Assembly (NCBI GenBank): GCA_016081115.2
Contig: CM071933.1
Location: forward strand, 61,270,660 to 61,334,659
Source: Rehmannia glutinosa
Lineage: Eukaryota > Streptophyta > Magnoliopsida > Lamiales > Orobanchaceae
Direction of reading: 5' to 3'
DNA length: 64,000 nucleotides
Shown here one piece after another: positions 1 to 10,448 of the stretch. The notes below the pieces were generated by a model. The model made no database searches and was not told the DNA's origin. It saw only the letters and a program-made list of their open reading frames with translations. The translations under genes were made by a program, and so were the position numbers. Position 1 is the first letter of the stretch. Each line of letters starts with the position of its first letter.

Positions 1-508
1 GTAATCTTGAATTTGGGTTTATCATTCAACACAAGATATCCTTGTGAGTGTTCTTGTGGTAAGAACACACTTGGGTGATCTAGGTGTTAGGTGTAAGAAG
101 ATTGTGGTAATCTTCTTATTGAAGAGTTTGGTGCTCTTTGAGGTGTTGAAGAATTTGGTATTCTTCAAGGTGGAAGATTGTGGTAATCTTCACAAGGTGC
201 CGTTGAAGATTGTGGTAATCTTCAAGGGAGATTGTGGTAATCTCCAAAGAGGTGTTGTAAGGTGATGTTGTATTAATTGTGGTAATTAATAAAATCTTTT
301 TTCCTTTTTGAAATCCATCCCGGTGATACTGGGGTGGTAGAGGATTAGGCCCTAGGTGGGTTGAACTTCTATAAATCGATGCGTGCTGTTTAATTTCCGC
401 ACCTTCCATTCTTGTCTTGGCTTATTTATCTGAAAAAGAGGGCTAATTGAGAAAATAGGCAAAATCTATTCACCCCCCTCTAGATTATCGTAGCCACTTG
501 GACTTACA
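1..508 (+). repeat. 3' part of an LTR with reiterated hairpin units
   Basis: This looks like the right-hand end of a long terminal repeat cut off by the window edge. It has a TATA-like box (ctataaat near 370), a C-rich stretch before the end, and a terminus ending in ggacttaca, much like the Copia LTR ends seen further right. The left half repeats a short self-complementary unit (gaagattgtggtaatcttc and variants near 97, 172, 204, 229 and 276). No coding sequence is supported. Its family is not identified; a Copia LTR is the best guess. Confidence 0.5.
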
Positions 509-747
509 CAAAATACTCTCAAGCTTTCAAAGACAATCCTCAATCCTAAAATCGAAGGAACTGTATCCAACACACTCAGAAACAGTGTATAGTATATACT
601 TTGTAAAAGCGTTGTAAAGTGCGTTTGTAAAGTACAAGAATGATATGTTTAATAAATTTGACATATTCTACGCATACATTCTTTGTTACTGCATTATATA
701 CTTTGTTATATTTATTTAAGTTTTGGCATCATCAAAAAGGGGGAAAT
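509..747 (+). mobile_element. 3' internal end of a first Sirevirus-like Copia element
   Basis: The first ~60 bases resemble the inside of the LTR at 1356-1425, suggesting a rearrangement junction. From about 570 the sequence matches the stretch just before the 3' LTR region of the second element (15341-15514), including the phrase tttggcatcatcaaaaaggg. The polypurine tract (734-747) abuts the LTR that follows. Polypurine tracts of this form are typical of the Sirevirus lineage of Copia elements. The remainder of this element lies left of the window or was lost. Confidence 0.7.
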
Positions 748-2175
748 TGTTAGGAAAATTTATGTTTAGATTTTGATGATACGATGTAAAACTTAGAATA
801 GGAAGTTGGTACCCCATTTTCTTTGTAACTCAACTTGTAATAGATAGTTTGTATGCGCTAAGTTGGAGTCAGCTAAGTTGAATATTACAAGAGTCAAGAG
901 AAGACCTAACTGTGTCAGCTGTGTGAAGCCAAGTGAAGGATCAGTCAAGTGACAGAAAAACTGTCTCAGTCAGCTGAATGACAGCTAAGTCATTCCAAAA
1001 TGATTGGAATCAAATGTCAAAGGGGTATGCAGCAGACAAGAATTGAAGAAAGTCGTTAGAGATCCGTTGTCAACACAAGTCAAGGTTTTGTTGGAAATAG
1101 GTATGTGTCAGGCTGCCAGCAATAAAGCTATTTTGCTGAAAGAGTGCAAAAAGCAAGGAACCAATGGGATGTACCTGAAAACCTACAGAGATCAAGGACA
1201 GGACATGCCAACAACCTACGAGTGAGATTTGAAATATATGTTTATCTTTTCAATGGACATATTTTCGAATCTGCACTATAAAAGGCTGAGGAAGCAAGTG
1301 AGAGAAGGTAACGAATTTTATAAGACTATCAAGCATTCAAGCAAGCAAAACCTGCAAAATACTCTCAAGCTGTCAAAGACAATCCTCAAGCCTAAAATCA
1401 AAGGAACTCAATCCAACACACTCAGTGAAGGAAATATTACTTTATCAAGTTGAAGAGTAAATTTGTTTGAAGACCAAAAAGGTTCTACTCTCCAAGGTTG
1501 AAGGAGAAGTAGTAAGGTTCATGTTCGAACCAGAAGATTTGGGCTCGTTGGGAGGCTCTGTGATCAATTTCAAGAGTTCGAGCCAGCTAAAGTAGCAAGA
1601 CAACTATTTTGTGAAGAAGCTGAGTCCCAGAAGCGGACCGTTGTGTGATCAAGGCCGACTCGGACTATAAACTGCATTGTAACCAAGATCTGTTACTTAG
1701 TGGATTCCTTCAGGAGTTGTAGAAGATTGGATTATAGGAATTACCCCATCCTCGAACCATTATAAAAATTATTTGTGTCTTATTTACTTACATCACTTTA
1801 ATTTCTTGCATATCTTTTGTATATGTTGTTAAGTTATAATTGTTGAACTCAACTGATAATAACCTTTGCTAAAAACAAGTGTTGAAAAACAAGTTTAAAA
1901 TAATAAGGGTGAAAAGTCTTCCGCTGAACAAAAAATTTATTCAACTGTAAATTTAAGTGTTAGTTGATACCAGCTGAGTTATACTATCAACAGCTCAGTC
2001 GAGTGTGTTGAGTGGATAACTTTGCTGAATTAAGCCAACCTAGTTGTCCCTCAAGGACCAAGCTTATTTGTGATTAACTCTGAAAATATTATAAAAGGAC
2101 TAAATCGAAAATTTGGTAAGGTTTATTCATCCCCCCTCCCTTCTAAACCATACTACTCACCCCTTGGGACCTACA
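748..2175 (+). repeat. 3' LTR of first Sirevirus-like element
   Basis: It begins with TGTTAGG directly after the polypurine tract and ends with acctaca, giving TG...CA ends. A TATA box (tataaaagg, about 1278) lies mid-LTR. It is related along its length to the LTRs at 3607-4442 and 15912-17487 but is more diverged from them than they are from each other, so it belongs to a separate, probably older insertion. Confidence 0.8.
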
Positions 2176-2666
2176 GTAACCAAGCTTAAGTTACTTAGTG
2201 GATTCCTCAAGGAGTTGGAGAAGAGTGGACTATAGGAATTACCCCATCCTCGAACCACTATAAAACTGCTTGTGTTCATTTTACACTTCAGCACACTCTA
2301 TTACTTGCTTTATTTTATAATTGTTGATATAGTTAAACTTACTTAAGTCTGCTGATAATAACCATTACTAAAACAAGGGTTGAAAACGTGCTTAAAAATC
2401 ATAAGGGTGAAAAGTCTTCCGATGACAAAACCAAATCAACTAAACTTTTAAGTGTTAGCTGAAAATAGCTAAGTTATACTATCAACAGCTCAGTCGAGTC
2501 TGTTGAGTGGGTAACTTTGTTGTGTAAGCCAACCTAGATGTCCCTCAAGGACTTAGCTGAGTTGAGTTAACTCTGAAGATATTTTAAAAGGACTAAAACG
2601 AAAAGTTTGTAAGGTTTATTCAGCCTCCTCCCCTCTTAACCTTACACATCACCCCTGGGACCTACA
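2176..2666 (+). repeat. Partial second LTR copy (3' third), tandem to the previous LTR
   Basis: This stretch repeats the last ~490 bases of the preceding LTR (compare 1681-2175), including the phrases ttacttagtggattcct and caacagctcagtcgagt, and again ends in gggacctaca. A truncated LTR directly behind a full one suggests recombination between LTR copies. The sequence after it belongs to an older Copia element. Confidence 0.75.
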
Positions 2667-3606
2667 TATATACACCACAACAAAATTACATCGCGGAGTG
2701 AAAAAATAGAACGATCATGAACATGGTTTGATTCATGTTGGAAAACAAAAATGTTCTGACTGAATATTGGGCTGAAGCTGACTCGTGCTATCTATTTAAT
2801 CAACAAGTCACCAACAAAGAGTTTGCATAATTCTACTCCAAATAAGGCTTGGTATGGAAAGAAGCCAAATGTTAGTCACTTGAAAAACATTTGGTTATCT
2901 TGCTTATGCACATGTTCCAGATTCTTTGAGAACAAAGTTGTATGATAAATTTGAAAAATGCATCTTTATTGGATACAATGAGAGGACTAAAGCTTACAAG
3001 CTTTGCAATCCAAAGACAAAGAAAATTGTGATCAGTAGAGATTTTCATTTTGATGAAAAAACTTGTTACATCATTTTCTTGGGATTAATGTTCAACAATC
3101 AAAGGCTGGAATCATTATTTCTCAAGAAAAGTATGCAACTGAAGTTCTAAAAGAATTCAAGATGGAGAATTCAAATCCGGTTTCAACTCCTTCTATTACT
3201 AGATTGAAGTTAAGCAAGAAAGGTAGAGGAAAGTTTGCGAATTCTACCATGTTTCGAAGCTTAATTGGAAATTTAATGTATTTGACCGCCACTAGACCCG
3301 ATATTATGTTTGCGATAAGTCTAGTTAACATATTTATGGAGAAACCTTGTTCAAATCATTGGGAGGAGGCAAAAAGAACTTTGCAAAATGTCACAGGAAC
3401 CATTGATCATGGTGTTTTTTTCGAAGCACAAGTTCCTATCAAACTTATTGGCTATAAGGATAGTGATCTTGGATGAAGCATTAATGATTCTCGAAGTAAT
3501 TTCGTATATGTATTCAATCTTGGAAGTGGGGAAATTTCTTGGAGTTCGAGAAAATAACCAATTGTGGCACTTTCTACTACTGAAGCAGGAATACATCGTA
3601 GCCTCT
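2667..3606 (+). pseudogene. Decayed Copia pol fragment (integrase end joined to RT end)
   Basis: In broken frames it reads as the C-terminal part of a Copia integrase (EYWAEA, LRTKLYDKFEKCIFIGY, then KIVISRDFHFDE). At about 3060 it jumps to the late reverse transcriptase (FLGINVQQS, GNLMYLTATRPDI) and the start of RNase H (KLIGYKDSD). Most of the RT palm is therefore missing at the junction. The reading continues after the inserted Sirevirus, at 17488, showing that this old element was the insertion target. It is non-functional: stops, shifts and a large internal deletion. Confidence 0.8.
3602..3606. repeat. Target-site duplication (left), cctct
   Basis: The five bases before the LTR start at 3607 are identical to the five after the LTR end at 17487 (17488-17492). 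This marks one insertion event for the 3607-17487 element. Another copy lies at 15907-15911 inside the duplicated flank. Confidence 0.85.
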
Positions 3607-4442
3607 TGTTGGGAAATTTATTGTTTAGATTTTGATGAATGCCATGTAAAACTTAGACTAGAAAGCTGGCACCCCATTTTCTTTGTAATTTACATTGTAA
3701 TAGATAGGGTTGTTCGAGCTGAGTCAAGTCAGCTATGCCTGGATATGCAAGAAGTCAACTGAAGGCTAAAATGAAGACTCCGCTGTGAAGCAGCTGAGTA
3801 TGGCAAGGAGGAGAAGTCAAGAACTCGACTGAAGGAGTAGCAGCTATGATACCGCTGTGAAAAGTGTCAGTCAAGTCAACTCAAGACAGCCAAGCCAAGT
3901 TGAAGTGACAGATGAGTCTTCCAATGATTAGGAGCTGACTCGAAGTCACCTGGGGAAGTTAAGAAACTGCATTCAAGTCAAGACAATCAAAAGAGTCCGT
4001 TGTACGTAAGTCAAGAAAGTTACTTAAATAAGTAATACTTCCATCTTTGTAATATTCTAAAGTGCTCAGTCCCGAAGCGTGCAAAAGGAATAAACCAATG
4101 GGAAGATCGCACTGTGTCGACTCGAAAAAGTCAAGGATCATTTAATACGAGGTAATGTCAATTTCAAGGACTGCAACAAGACAAGCCAACGACCACTAGT
4201 GTCTTTTGAAAATCAACATATCTCTTCAATGGGCAGATTTTTGAAAGAGCACTATAAAAGGCAGAGGAATCAAGTTGAGAAGAGGTTACCTTGCATACCT
4301 GAATCAACTCTGAAAAGTTGTCCATCAAGTACATAGCTGTGAAATCAACTCTGAACTTATTTAAAAAGGACTAAATCGAAAAGTTGGTAAGGTTTATTCA
4401 ACCCCCCCTTCTAAACCTTACTTACACCCCTTGGGACCTACA
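3607..4442 (+). repeat. 5' LTR (internally deleted)
   Basis: It starts TGTTGGG and ends acctaca. The TATA box (tataaaag) is at 4253-4260. Compared with the 1576-bp LTR at 15912-17487 it lacks about 740 bp: after ttgcatacctgaa (about 4303) it jumps to sequence near the LTR end (tccatcaag). The lost part includes most of the region downstream of the TATA box. Confidence 0.88.
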
Positions 4443-4444
4443 AG

Positions 4445-4456
4445 TGGTATCAGAGC
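4445..4456 (+). other. Primer-binding site (initiator Met-tRNA)
   Basis: The bases tggtatcagagc lie two bases after the LTR end and are complementary to the 3' end of plant initiator methionine tRNA, the usual primer for Copia reverse transcription. Confidence 0.9.
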
Positions 4457-4570
4457 GGTTGGTTCATTGAGCCTTCCGCACTGGTTACTGAACTAGATCT
4501 CCAATCTTTCAAATAAGTCTTTAACACTTGTTCTTACAAAAGCCATTTTTAAATCAGCAAAGTTAATATC

Positions 4571-6908
4571 ATGGAAGCAAATTTAACACGCATCCCTATG
4601 TTCACCATTGAGGAATTTTATGACTGGAAAATATGTATGCAGGCTCATCTATCAGCTTTACATGATGAGATGTGGATAGCGATAGAGGATGGGCCACTAC
4701 AAATAATGAAGGTGAACACAGCTGCAAGGAGAGCTGCCGAAGCTGAAGAATAGGAGGTTGCTCCTCCTAGACCAGCTATGGTTGAAAAACCAAGAGCTGA
4801 ATGGACAAATGATGAAAGAAAAAGATACAATCTTGACAATGTGGCCAAGGATATATTTTACAAGACTTTGGACAAAGCCATGTTCAACAAAGTCAAATCT
4901 TGCAAGACAGCCAAAGAAATCTGGGACAAATTAACCTTAATTTGTGAAGGATCTGAACAAATTAAGGAAAACAAATTATCTGTTGTTGTTCAAAAATTTG
5001 AAAACTTCAAAATGCTTGCGTGTGAAACAATGGACCGGTGGATGCTAGATTTACTGAAATCACAAACGAGCTCTCAGCACTTGGGAAAGAATACACACAG
5101 AAGGAGATGTGTATGAAGATAATAAGGAGCCTCCCAGCTGAGTGGGAAATGAAGACCAAGGCTTTAAGGCACTCGATGGACCTATCAAAAATGTCCAATC
5201 ATGAACTATTCTCAGACCTCAAAGCTTATGAGTTTGAGCTGAGAAGAAAGGATCAAGAGGAGATAGTTGTACCCAAAACAGCTGCACTCATAGTCAAGGA
5301 AGGAAAGAGAGCTGAGACCAAAGAAGTCATTGACCAGGAGGAAATTACCTTAATGGTTAAAAGATTCAACAAGTTCTTCAATAAGAACTACAAAAGAAAC
5401 AAAGGTGAATCCTCCAGAAGACACTCAGCTCCATCCAAGTCAAGGGAAGATAGACCACCAAAAAGAGCAGAGTACCAAAAGGTCGAATATCAAAAAGCTG
5501 ACAGCCCAAGAAATGAGAGAGCTGATCAAAAAGTTGAAAACCTGTGTTGGAATTGCAGACAACCAGGACATTTCGCAATTGAATGTCCATATCCTGTAGT
5601 CAATAAATACAGGAATGGAGAAGAAAGGGAAGTCTTCAGAGAAAGAAGACAAGAAAAGAAAACGGCAATGTTGGCTTCTGAGGCTGCTGAAACAGCTAAG
5701 TCGAAAGATACAACAGATTCAGAGAGTAGTGAAGCTGACTACTCAAGTGACTCTGAAGAAGAAGCCTTAATCTGTCTAATGGCTAAGGAACAAGATCAAC
5801 CTGACCAAGAAGATGAGGTACACTCTAACTCATCTCATTCAAATTCTAGTGATAGTGATTGTGACACACACACTTCATCACCCACTGATCTTTATGATTC
5901 ATTAGGCAAAATGATGAAAGATTTTGAGCACATTAAATCCTCACACTCACTATTAAATGAGGAAAACACCCCACTTAAAAAGCAAAACTCACGGTGACTA
6001 AGGAGCCGAGTACTCTAAGTCACTTAGTGATGAGAACAAAGAGTCAAGGCCGAGAATGCTAAACTAATAGCGAGAGATAGGCTGCTCTGAGAAAAGAGAG
6101 AAAATGATCTAAAAAATGTGATTGCTTCATTCACAAAGGCATCTAAATCATTGGATGACCTTATTATGAGCCAAAAAGGATGTGGAGACAAGACAGACAT
6201 AGGATTCAATTCCTTTGTGCATAGTCAAACTCCAAGAGTGGTCTTGGAAAAAGGATCTTCAAGTAATGAAGCATCTCAAAAATCCAAAACACCAAATATT
6301 GCACGCACATTCATTCCTAAGCACAATCATAAGCAAACTGGCCTAGGATATAAAGGGAAAGGAAAACGACCCGATTGAGTATCTTTGAGAGGGCTGAGAA
6401 GAAATCCAGCAGAGTTCCTCAGCAAACTCCAAACAGAAAGTACTCTGTGAAGAAGAAACAAAGCTACCAGAATCCCCAAAAGTTCTATCAAAGGAAAACA
6501 AATGATGGGAATGGTAGAAACTACCCAAGTCAAGCTGATTGGAATAATGTGAAATATCAGCCAAGACCTATGGAATACATGCCAAAATGGCAAAGACCTA
6601 GAACTCATCAAAGGTCATTCCAAAGGCAACAAAGCCATTATCAGCACACATATGCACCTAAGCACTACACTCAGAGATATCACAATTACCCAAAGAAGGC
6701 AATTGCTAAAACACACACACAGGCTTACAGACAAAAGAGACAGTTGTATGAACCTAAAGCCCCCAAGCAATTTGCCAAAGTGAATTATGATTATGGCACA
6801 GATAGATGGCAACCCCTTAGAGTCAAATCATTTGGCTATAGGTTTGTTGGATCATCTTACAGCACTAACCCCTCAGGACCCAGGCAAGTATGGGTACCTA
6901 AAAACTAA
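4571..6908 (+). pseudogene. Copia gag (broken), capsid and nucleocapsid
   Basis: The gag region begins at an ATG about 115 bp after the primer site. The first segment (4571-4753) stops early, a second (4778-5116) carries the capsid-like UBN2-type region (residues KEIWDKL), and a frame change near 5030 leads into 5038-5997. That part has a CX2CX4HX4C zinc knuckle (CWNCRQPGHFAIEC, about 5541-5585), followed by an acidic serine-rich stretch. Further broken segments at 6118-6378 and 6375-6908 are rich in Gln, Tyr, Lys and Arg. Gag would package element RNA in cytoplasmic particles; at least three disruptions prevent a full product. Confidence 0.8.
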
Positions 6909-6917
6909 TTTCCTTGA

Positions 6918-9900
6918 TTGCAGGTTCAAAGAACAGTTGAGTGCCAAGGAACCTGGTACATGGATAGTGGCTGTTCTAGACACATGACAGGAAATAAGAA
7001 AACTTTGTCAAACTTCAAGGAGATTAGAGGTGCAAAAGTCATATTTGGAGGAAATAAAGCTCCAGGGGAAATAAGGGGCACTGGATCCATCAAGAAAAAT
7101 GGATTAGAAATCACAGATGTTGCATATGTTGAAGGCCTAAATTTCAACTTACTAAGCATCAGTCAACTCTGTGACAAGGGTTATAATGTTGGATTCAACA
7201 TGGGAGTGTGCCAAATCAAAGACACTGAATCAAATGAAGTAGTGTTGCAAGGATCTAGACAAAAGAACATGTATGTGGTAGATTGGTCGACTATCACATT
7301 AAGCACTTGTTTATTAGCAAAGAGTACAACCGAATCAAGTTGGCTGTGGCACAAGAAGCTGAGTCACCTGAATTTCAAGACAATTAACAAGCTTGCAAGT
7401 AGTAATCTTGTAGAAGGACTCCCAGACTCAGTATACAAGAAGGAAAGTGTTTATGATGCATGCCAGATGGGAAAGCAGATTAAATCATCATTTAAAGAGA
7501 AGTCAAGTCCATCTTCAACAAGGATATTGCATCTACTGCATATGGATCTATTTGGTCATGTTGAGCCAGCCAGTATAAGTTGAAATAAATACACTCTAGT
7601 AGTGGTGGATGATTATTCAAGATATACGTGGACAATTTTTATGTGTAAAAAGAAAGAAACCTTGCAGAAGTTACAACAGCTGATGAAAAGAGTTCAAAAT
7701 GAGAAGAGTCAAACCATTATAAAGATAAGATCTCGGAGGAGAGGAACTGAATTTGTAAATGGAATAATAACTCGAGTATTGTGTTGAAAATGGTATTGCT
7801 CATGAACTATCTGCTGACGAACTCCGCAGTGAGAATGGAGCGAGAAAGAAGGAAGCGAAAGAACTCTCAAGGAAGCTGCAAGGATCATGTTAGCTGAAGC
7901 AGGGCTGCCTAAAAGATTTTGGGCTGAAGCCATAAACACTGCATGCTATACTCAAAATAGATGCATGACAAAAAGACATCTGACAAAGACTCCATATGAA
8001 ATCTGGACAGGGAGAAAGGCAAATGTTGCATACTTTAAAATATTTGGTTGTAAATGCTTCATCCACAACAATGGGAAGAATAATCTAAAGGCATTTGATG
8101 CTAAAGCTGATTAAGGTATCTTCTTGGGATACTCAGCTGAAAGCAAAGCCTATAGAGTGTTGAACAAAAGGACTATGGTCACAGAAGAGTCTATCCATGT
8201 GGTTTTTGATGAACCTAATGTAAATGGAGAAGACATTGAAGAGTTAGCTGATAAACTGAATCAGCCAACGATACAGAAGAGTCCCTATGTTGAAGCTAAA
8301 ACTGGAGTAATTAATCAAGGTGAAGATGAATTAGCTGAATCTCAAAGATAGCTGGAAAATCTGCAGCTGAATGATGATGAAAGAGCTGCTCAAGACAACA
8401 CAGTTGCAAGACGACTGAACCCAAATAACTTACTCCAACCAGATGTGAGATGGCTAAGAGACCATCCACCACAACAAGTCATTGGAGATGTAAGAGACGG
8501 TGTAAGAACCAGATCCAGAGCTCAACAAGAAGCAATGTTCACTTGCTTTATTTCCCAAATAGAGCTAAAAGATGTGTCCCAAGCATTGGATGATGCACAT
8601 TGGATTCAGGCCATGCAAGAAGAGTTGAATCAGTTTGAAAGAAACAAAGTATGGGAATTGGTTCAAAGACCAACTCATCAAAATGTTATTGGCACAAAAT
8701 GGGTTTTCAGAAACAAAATGAATGAAGAAGGTTCTGTGGTAAGAAACAAAGCAAGATTGGTAGCCAAAGGGTATTGCCAAGAAGAGGGAATAGATTTCGA
8801 TGAAACATTTGCCCCTGTTGCAAGATTAGAAGTAATAAGAATGTTTTTTGCCTATGCTGCACACAAGAACTTCATTGTATATCAAATGGATGTAAAAAGT
8901 GCATTCTTAAATGGATTATTGGAAGAAGAAGTCTATGTTGAACAACCTCCAGGATTTGAGCAGAAGACTCTTGGAGATAAGGTGTACAAGCTCAAGAAAG
9001 CTCTTTATGGATTGAAACATGCACCAAAAGCATGGTATGATACATTATCTCAATTCCTAACAGATAATGGATTCACCAAAGGCAAAGTGGATAGAACACT
9101 CTTCAGAATTCAAGATGGAGAGAGTATACTGCTTGTTCAAATATATGTGGATGACATTATATTTGGATCTACAAACAAAGAGTTGTGTGATAAATTCTCA
9201 AACCTCATGCAAGGCAAACTTGAGATGAGCATGATGGGAGAGCTGACATTTTTTCTAGGACTTCAAGTTAAACAGCTGAAGGATGGAACCTTCATAAGTC
9301 AAACAAAGTATACCAGAGATTTAATGAAGAAATTTGGTATGGAAGAGAAATCTTCTGTGAAAATACCAATGAATACATCTGTCAAGATGGATATGGATGC
9401 GAGATGGCAAGCTGTGGATCAAACAAGATCTGAGCACTCATTTGTTCACTACTCTATCTCACGACAAGTAGGCGGACATCACCTTTCTTTGTAGGTGTAT
9501 GTGCAAGATTTCAATCGCACCAAAAGAAAGCCATATGACTATTGACTAAGAGAATCCTAAGGTATTTGAAGGGATGCCAGGAAGTCGGCTTATGGTATCC
9601 AAAGGAAGGAGGATTCAAGCTTATTGGTTACTCAGACTCTGACTATGCTGGATGTAGAGTGGACAGGAAGAGCACTTCAGGCACATGTCAAATACTTGGA
9701 AACAGACTGGTTTCCTGGTTTAGCAAGAAGCAAAACTCAATAGCCATATCCACAGCTGAAGCTGAGTACATAGCTGCGAGCAGCTGTTGTGCCCAAGTCT
9801 TATGGATGAGATAACAGCTGAGAGATTATGATGTTGAAGAAAGAGAGATTCTAATTATGAGTGATAACACAAGTGCTATTGCAATCACTCAAAATCCTGT

Positions 9901-10087
9901 GTTGCACTCAAGAACAAAGCACATTGATGTTAGATATCATTTCATAAGAGATCATGTTGAAAAGAAGGACATCACCTTGGAATATATCTCAACTGATAAA
10001 CAGTTAGCTCACATATTCACAAAGCCATTATGTGAATCAAGATTTGAAGAACTCAAGCACGAGCTAGGGTTAATTGAGTTGAGTTAA
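6918..10087 (+). pseudogene. Copia pol (protease-integrase-RT-RNase H), broken
   Basis: Domains appear in Copia order. The protease active-site motif is MDSGCSRHMTG (about 6960). A GAG-pre-integrase zinc motif (WLWHKKLSHLNF) follows, then integrase pieces at 7602-7787 and 7887-8351 in different frames. Reverse transcriptase (8445-9494) has QMDVKSAFLNG and the catalytic YVDDIIFG. RNase H (9542-10087, with one stop near 9811) has YSDSDYAGC, STAEAEYIA and TKHIDVRYHFIRDHV. There are stops at about 7581, 7785, 8112 and 8349 and a frame change near 9480-9542. The RT block is still open for 349 codons. The intact pol would copy and integrate the element. Confidence 0.88.
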
Positions 10088-10448
10088 CACTCAGAAGATT
10101 CAAGGAGAAGAGATGAAACGAGAAAAGATAAAAATGAAGCTAAGTTTATAAATCAGCTAAGTGAGCGGTAGTATCGGAAAATCATTTTTGCATCAAGTTA
10201 GCTGACAGCTGAGTACCTATGTGAAAAGAGAGAAGAGTTGAATCAGCTAAGGAGTAAGCTGAGTTATTTATGAGTTAAGTGACAAAAACGCAGTCATTTT
10301 TACTAAGCGGGAATATTTTTAAGGAAGACGTCAGCGCAATAATGACAGATACAGTCAAAAGTTGCACGACCAAGCCTATGATTGGATATAAATGCTGCCG
10401 CATTAAATGCGAGAAATTAAATGCTAATCGACGTGCTAAATCTAAGCC
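10088..10448 (+). other. Spacer between pol and the extra ORF region
   Basis: No coding signal is clear. The stretch repeats short phrases such as cagctaag and cagctgag, also common in the LTR and flanking coding regions. A weak TATA-like run (atataaat, about 10385) precedes the next ORF and could serve a separate transcript, but this is only inference. Confidence 0.45.
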
